In this document: in pieces, positions 60,245-64,000 of the stretch
How positions within the stretch are numbered: position 1 is the stretch's first letter
Layout: the number at the start of each line of letters is the position of its first letter
Assembly: GCA_963830885.1 (NCBI GenBank)
Contig: CAWHOA010000022.1
Span: forward strand, 82,823 to 146,822
From: JAIBJN01 sp963830885
GTDB lineage: Bacteria; Actinomycetota; Thermoleophilia; Gaiellales; Gaiellaceae
Length of the DNA stretch: 64,000 nucleotides
Reading direction: 5' to 3'
Notes under the pieces: model-generated
The model's database searches: none
The model's input: the letters and a program-made list of their open reading frames with translations, nothing else
What the model was told of the DNA's origin: nothing
Position numbers and translations under genes: made by a program

Positions 60245-60978
60245 CCGGCATCATCCTCCGGCTGACGCTCGGCCAGATGCTCGGACGCGGGCGCACGATC
60301 CTGATCGGGATCCTTGCGCTGCTCCCGGTGCTGATCGCGCTCGTCTACCGGCTCGGGAGCCAGGACACCGACCAGCAGGAGTGGGCCGCGACAGTCCTCC
60401 TCGACGGCCTCGTCGTCTCGACGTTCCTGCCGCTCGCGGCGCTCGTGTACGGGACGGCCGTGCTCGGCGCCGAGATCGAGGACGGGACGGCCGTCTACCT
60501 CCTCTCCAAGCCGATCGCGCGGAGCCGGATCATCGTCGCCAAGCTGCTCGCCGCCTGGATGCTGACGACGGCCACCGTGCTCTCCTCCGGCCTCGTCGCC
60601 GGCGCGATCGCGCTGTACGACGAGCCCAAGGCCGGGATCCTCCTCGGCTTCGGTGTCGGGATCGTCCTCGGCGGCCTGGTCTACTCGGCGCTCTTCGTGC
60701 TGCTGAGCGTGATCACGAGCCGGGCCCTGATAGCAGGGCTGATCTACGTCTTCATCTGGGAGGGCCTCGTCAACGGATTCTTCGCGGGCACGCGCCTGCT
60801 CAGCGTCCGCCACTACACGCTCGGGGTCGCCGACGCGTTCGTCGACCTGCCGGAGCACGACTTCGACGCGGCGCTCGACCCGGCGACGGCGCTCGTCCTC
60901 ATGCTGGTGTTCGGCGCCGCGGCCGCGTGGTACGCGGTCCGCCGGCTCCGCAGCTTCGAGATCGGGGAGACGACCTAA
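60241..60978 (+). CDS. ABC-2-type permease, second copy
   Basis: 245-aa permease with six helices: TILIGILALLPVLIALVYRLG, TFLPLAALVYGTAVLGAEIEDG, LAAWMLTTATVLSSGLVAGAI, GILLGFGVGIVLGGLVYSALF, ALIAGLIYVFIWEGLVNGFF, TALVLMLVFGAAAAWYAVRRL. The ELEDGTAVYLLSKPIAR-like coupling segment reads EIEDGTAVYLLSKPIARSR, typical of the NosY/ABC-2 group. GTG 60241. It ends the ABC operon; the kinase gene follows after 90 nt with its own -10. Confidence 0.86.
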   Translation: MTGIILRLTLGQMLGRGRTILIGILALLPVLIALVYRLGSQDTDQQEWAATVLLDGLVVSTFLPLAALVYGTAVLGAEIEDGTAVYLLSKPIARSRIIVAKLLAAWMLTTATVLSSGLVAGAIALYDEPKAGILLGFGVGIVLGGLVYSALFVLLSVITSRALIAGLIYVFIWEGLVNGFFAGTRLLSVRHYTLGVADAFVDLPEHDFDAALDPATALVLMLVFGAAAAWYAVRRLRSFEIGETT

Positions 60979-61053
60979 CCCCTCCGTGGAGGTGGGGGAG
61001 GCACGAGCCCGAAGACGCCGGGTGGCGCCATCGCGGCGGCGGAAATCGCTGCG

Positions 61054-61068
61054 TACAGTGACGGAGCG
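61054..61068 (+). promoter_or_regulatory. Leaderless promoter of the two-component system
   Basis: TACAGT (61054-61059) precedes ATG 61069 by 9 nt. GGAG lies between them but is too close to be the usual ribosome-binding site. Confidence 0.4.
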
Positions 61069-62340
61069 ATGCGCGTTCCCCGCTTCCTCACCGAGCCCTT
61101 CCGCCTCCGCACCTGGCGCGAGACGGGCTACGCGCTCGTCGCGCTCCCCCTCGGCGTCGCCTGGTTCATCATCTTTCTGACGCTCCTGACGACGAGCCTG
61201 AGCCTCATCGTCTTCATCGTCGGCCTGCCGCTCCTGGCGCTCACCATGTGGGCGGCCCGAGGGGCGGCCTCGGCGCAACGTGTGGTCGCCGCCGCCCTCC
61301 TCGAGGTTCCCATCCCCGAGCCGCCGACGGCCCCGCCGCCCGCCGCCCGGCCGCTCCGGCGGTTCGTCGACCCGGTGCTGCAGCTCTCGACCTGGCGCGC
61401 GCTCGTCTACCTGGTCCTCTTCGCCTTTCCGCTCGGCCTTGCGAGCTTTCTGGTCGCCGTCATCTCGTGGTCGGTGGCGCTCTGGTCCGTCAGCGCCCCG
61501 ATCTGGTACTTCGCGATCCCGGAGGACAACCGCGGTGACGTCCTCTGGGACGGCAACCGCATCGACGCCGCCTGGGAATGGGCGGTCATCGTGGGCGGCG
61601 GCGCGCTCCTGCTCTTCGTGACGCCGTGGCTCGTGCGCGCGTTCGTCTCCTTCGACGCGCTGCTCATGCGCGCCCTGCTCGGCCCGACCCGGGGCGAGCT
61701 GGAGCGCGCCGCCGCGCGCAGCACGGAGCAGCGCGACCTTGCGGTCGCTTCCGCCAGCGACGACCGGCGGCAGATCGAGCGCGACCTGCACGACGGCGCC
61801 CAGGCGCGGCTCGTCTCCCTGGCGGTCGACCTCGGCCGCGCGCGGCGGCGGCTCGAGGAGGGCGGCTCACAGGAGGAGGCGGCGGAGCTCGTCACGAGCG
61901 CGCACGAGGAGGCCAAGCTCGCGCTCGTCGAGATCCGCGACCTTGCGCGCGGCATCCACCCGGCCGTCCTCACCGATCGCGGTCTCGACGCGGCGCTCTC
62001 CTCCCTGGCCGCCCACTCGCCCGTTCCGGTGACGCTGAGCTCGGAGCTCGGGGGCGAGCGTCCGTCCGAGCAGGCCGAGTCCGCGGCGTATTTCGTCGTC
62101 GCCGAGGCGCTCACGAACGTCGCCCGCCACAGCGGCGCCGCGCACGCGGCTGTCTCTGTGGTGCGCGACGACGGCGTCCTGGTCGTCGAGGTGCGCGACG
62201 ACGGCGTCGGCGGCGCGGAGCCGTCCGGCTCCGGCCTCGCCGGGCTGCGCGATCGCGTCGGAGCGCTCGGCGGCTCGCTGGTCGTCGAGAGCCCGCCCGG
62301 CGGCCCGACCCAGGTCACGGCGGTGATCCCGTGCGCGTAG
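61069..62340 (+). CDS. Sensor histidine kinase, NarL/LuxR-type partner
   Basis: 423 aa. N-terminal part has about four or five membrane helices in two pairs (TGYALVALPLGVAWFIIFLTLLTTSL, LSLIVFIVGLPLLALTMW, LVYLVLFAFPLGLASFLVAVISW, WAVIVGGGALLLFVTPWLV) with no recognisable extracellular sensor domain. The dimerisation box is DRRQIERDLHDGAQARLVSL (HisKA_3, phospho-His in DLHDGAQ). The ATP-binding domain has EALTNVARHSGA (N box) and VEVRDDGVGGAEPSGSGLAGLRDRV (G boxes). It partners the response regulator whose GTG overlaps its last 10 nt. The stimulus may be membrane or cell-envelope stress; this is inference. Confidence 0.92.
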   Translation: MRVPRFLTEPFRLRTWRETGYALVALPLGVAWFIIFLTLLTTSLSLIVFIVGLPLLALTMWAARGAASAQRVVAAALLEVPIPEPPTAPPPAARPLRRFVDPVLQLSTWRALVYLVLFAFPLGLASFLVAVISWSVALWSVSAPIWYFAIPEDNRGDVLWDGNRIDAAWEWAVIVGGGALLLFVTPWLVRAFVSFDALLMRALLGPTRGELERAAARSTEQRDLAVASASDDRRQIERDLHDGAQARLVSLAVDLGRARRRLEEGGSQEEAAELVTSAHEEAKLALVEIRDLARGIHPAVLTDRGLDAALSSLAAHSPVPVTLSSELGGERPSEQAESAAYFVVAEALTNVARHSGAAHAAVSVVRDDGVLVVEVRDDGVGGAEPSGSGLAGLRDRVGALGGSLVVESPPGGPTQVTAVIPCA

Positions 62341-62969
62341 TCATCGTCGAGGACTCGGGGCTCCTGCGCGACGCGCTCACGCGCCTCCTCTCCGACTTCG
62401 ACATCGAGGTCGTGGCCGCGGTCCCGACCGCCGAAGAGCTCCGCCGGGCCGCGGAGGAGCACGCTCCCGACGTCTTCGTCGTCGACGTCCGCCTGCCGCC
62501 GACCTTCACGGACGAGGGCGTGCGCGCGGCTGCCGACCTGCGCACCCGCGATCCCGAGGCGAAGGTGCTCCTGCTCTCCCAGGCGGTCGAGGAGCGCTAC
62601 GCGCGCGACCTCCTCGCCCAGCGGAGCGAGGGGTTCGGCTACCTCCTCAAGGACCGCGTCGCCGACGGCGCGGAGTTCGTGGACGCGCTGCGCCGGGTGG
62701 CCGCGAACGGCACCGCGCTCGACCCGGAGGTCGTCCGGCAGCTGCTTATCCGCCGGCGCGCGATCGACGACCTCAGCCCACGGGAGCGCCAGGTGCTGGA
62801 GCTGATGGCCGAGGGCCGCACGAACGCGGCCATCGCCCGCCGCCTCGTCGTCACCGATCGCGCGATCGAGAAGCACGTCGCCAGCATCTTCGGGAAGCTG
62901 CGGCTGCCCCCGAGCCAGGAGGATCACCGCCGCGTGCTCGCCGTCCTCGCCTGGCTCAACAGCTCGTAG
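62331..62969 (+). CDS. NarL/LuxR-family response regulator
   Basis: 212 aa. Receiver domain: VRVVIVEDSGLLRDALTRLL (acidic pocket), phospho-acceptor Asp in VFVVDVRLPPTFTDEG, and Lys in FGYLLKDRV. C-terminal helix-turn-helix: LSPRERQVLELMAEGRTNAAIARRLVVTDRAIEKHV. GTG 62331 chosen because it gives the usual receiver start and overlaps the kinase gene. It may control the neighbouring ABC exporter operon; no binding site is obvious. Convergent with the next gene, 3 nt between stops. Confidence 0.93.
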   Translation: MRVVIVEDSGLLRDALTRLLSDFDIEVVAAVPTAEELRRAAEEHAPDVFVVDVRLPPTFTDEGVRAAADLRTRDPEAKVLLLSQAVEERYARDLLAQRSEGFGYLLKDRVADGAEFVDALRRVAANGTALDPEVVRQLLIRRRAIDDLSPRERQVLELMAEGRTNAAIARRLVVTDRAIEKHVASIFGKLRLPPSQEDHRRVLAVLAWLNSS

Positions 62970-62972
62970 GGC

Positions 62973-64000
62973 CTAATCGTCCCACTCGACCTGGTCGAAC
63001 CAGCGCAGCGCGCGGCGGCTCGCCCGGACGCGGGAGCGATAGGCCGAGAGCTCGTCGTCGGAGAGCTCGCCGAGTGCGTGCTTGAGGCCGAGGTACGGGA
63101 GGTTCAGGTCCTCCTGGTAGACGACCGTGGAGATGCGCGGGTTGACCTCGATGACGAGGTCGCCCACGAGCTGGACGTTGAAGAAGTGGTCGATCTCGAG
63201 TGCTGCGACTGCCCGCTCGCCCACGGCCAGCAGCTCGGGGTCGTCCAGCGTCCGGAAGTACATCGCGAGCCCGGCGCGCATCGCCTCGCGCGTCTTCGGA
63301 TGGCCGAAGACGACGCGGCCCGCGCGCGCGATCCCGTCGACGGTGCGCTCGATCCCGCGCGCGAGCTCCATGACGAGGAGCTCTTCGCCGCCAACCTCCG
63401 GCAAGAGCTCGGCGACGTCCTCCAGCCGCATGGCCAGGCTGCCGGGGCGCTCGCGCAGAAGCTGGTGGGTACGGTCGACCACGGGGTCGAGGACGCGGAA
63501 GCCCCGTGAGCCCGAGCTCGTCACCGGCTTGAAGCAGACGGCGCGTTCCGGGTAGCCGAGTCCGCTCGGCGGCGGCGACGAACGCGCTGCGCCCCTGAGC
63601 GCGGACGAACGCCGGCACGGGGACGCCGGCCTCGGCGAGCAAGGCGTAACACTCGGCCTTGTCGTTCGCGCGGCGCACGGTCTCGGGGGAGCTGACGAGG
63701 GCGGTCGTTCCGGCCTCGCCGAGCGCAGCTCTGATCTCCGCCACGCCGGCGAGGTCGTGCGACGACTGCGGGAGAACGGCGTCTACCCCCTCCCGGCCGC
63801 AGAGGCCGACGACTGCGGCGCCGAAGCCGGGGTCGGCTCCGGCCGGGACCTGCGCGAAGGCGTCGCAGAGAAACCGCCCCACGGCCAGCTCGCTCATGTC
63901 GCAGCCGACGAGCCGCACCTCGCGCTCGCCGTTGGCGCGCAGCGCGCGCAGGAGCGCGGCCGTTCCGGGCGCGCCGGCGGCGGTGACGAGGACGGTCAGC
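62973..64000 (-). CDS. ATP-grasp (carbamoyl-phosphate-synthase-like) protein, 5' end outside window (one frameshift as sequenced)
   Basis: The frame is open to the window edge: LTVLVTAAGAPGTAALLRAL is already an N-terminal Rossmann-type pre-ATP-grasp domain, so only a few residues are missing. Then DAVLPQSSHDLAGVAEIRAAL, TVRRANDKAECYALLAEAGVPVPAF, and after the shift VCFKPVTSSGSRGFRVLD, EELLVMELARGIERTVDGI and FFNVQLVGDLVIEVNPRIS (metal-binding NPR). An extra G (CC 63562-63563 on the plus strand) breaks the frame; repair gives AERLGYPERAVCFKP. This resembles ATP-grasp enzymes of cell-surface glycan or peptide-ligation loci. The precise substrate is unknown. Confidence 0.75.

Noticed and set aside
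1..64000. CRISPR arrays, tRNA/rRNA genes, transposases or prophage genes
   Set aside because: No regularly spaced direct repeats, cloverleaf sequences, rRNA segments or recombinase/transposase motifs were seen by eye on either strand; short RNAs could still be missed without covariance search.

Overview
The window is very GC-rich DNA. Most genes start with GTG or ATG, and ATGA/GTGA overlaps are common. Menaquinone is made by the futalosine route, the quinol oxidase is a b6/IV/c-type bc complex, and many starts sit 6-9 nt behind a TAnnnT hexamer (leaderless mRNAs). Together these suggest a deep-branching actinobacterium, most likely a Thermoleophilia (Gaiellales/Solirubrobacterales) chromosome. 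That placement is inferred from gene content and style, not from a database search. No rRNA, tRNA, CRISPR array or transposase gene was found.

Layout. 0-1.9 kb: end of hemL, an overlapping unknown gene, a fold-back repeat and a 52-aa membrane protein. 1.9-11.5 kb: respiration block with ubiD, the bc complex qcrABC, ubiX, menG, a polyprenyl diphosphate synthase, mqnE, mqnA and mqnC. 11.6-20 kb: envelope and secreted functions (NAGPA-type glycosidase, DedA, DegT aminotransferase, FlaA1-like nucleotide-sugar enzyme, PhoX-like phosphatase, DUF354 glycosyltransferase). 20-25.2 kb: LysR regulator, iron-type alcohol dehydrogenase/maleylacetate reductase, a duplicated-domain unknown, rsgA and an MFS exporter. 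25.2-31.1 kb: a tight sulfur operon encoding a fumarate-reductase-like flavoprotein, a two-subunit class I fumarase-like hydro-lyase, phosphosulfolactate synthase (ComA), CysH, CysC and Sat. 31.1-33.4 kb: an Ig-like membrane-anchored protein and an O-antigen-ligase-like protein. 33.4-36.2 kb: divergent zur/znuACB zinc uptake. 36.2-40.2 kb: a surface-glycan block (PIG-L deacetylase, FAD enzyme, polyprenyl-P glycosyl-1-P transferase, sulfotransferase). 40.2-43.8 kb (minus strand): Gfo/Idh dehydrogenase, TIM-barrel sugar isomerase and ROK regulator. 44.2-50.3 kb: secreted ThuA/sugar-dehydrogenase/PKD/CBM6 protein, Tat-exported TIM-barrel isomerase and a membrane-anchored unknown. 50.4-57.5 kb: an ebo-type metabolite-export operon led by an inositol-phosphate-synthase family cyclase. 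57.5-63 kb: two ATPase/permease ABC exporter pairs and a LuxR-type two-component system. 63-64 kb: start of an ATP-grasp gene cut by the window edge.

Two clusters deserve most attention. In the sulfur operon, CysH makes sulfite but no sulfite reductase is present. Instead there is ComA, which adds sulfite to PEP, beside a fumarase-like lyase and a fumarate-reductase-like flavoprotein, which suggests an organosulfonate branch. In the ebo operon the usual dehydroquinate-synthase-like EboD is not seen, and an unrelated sugar-phosphate cyclase (inositol-3-phosphate synthase family) heads the operon.

A caution for the reader: at least 22 single-base indels in short homopolymers, plus one in-frame amber codon, interrupt 14 otherwise intact genes. 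They concentrate at 3.9-5.3 kb and 36.6-39.6 kb. They look like assembly or read errors. I give the full gene extents across them and flag each one.
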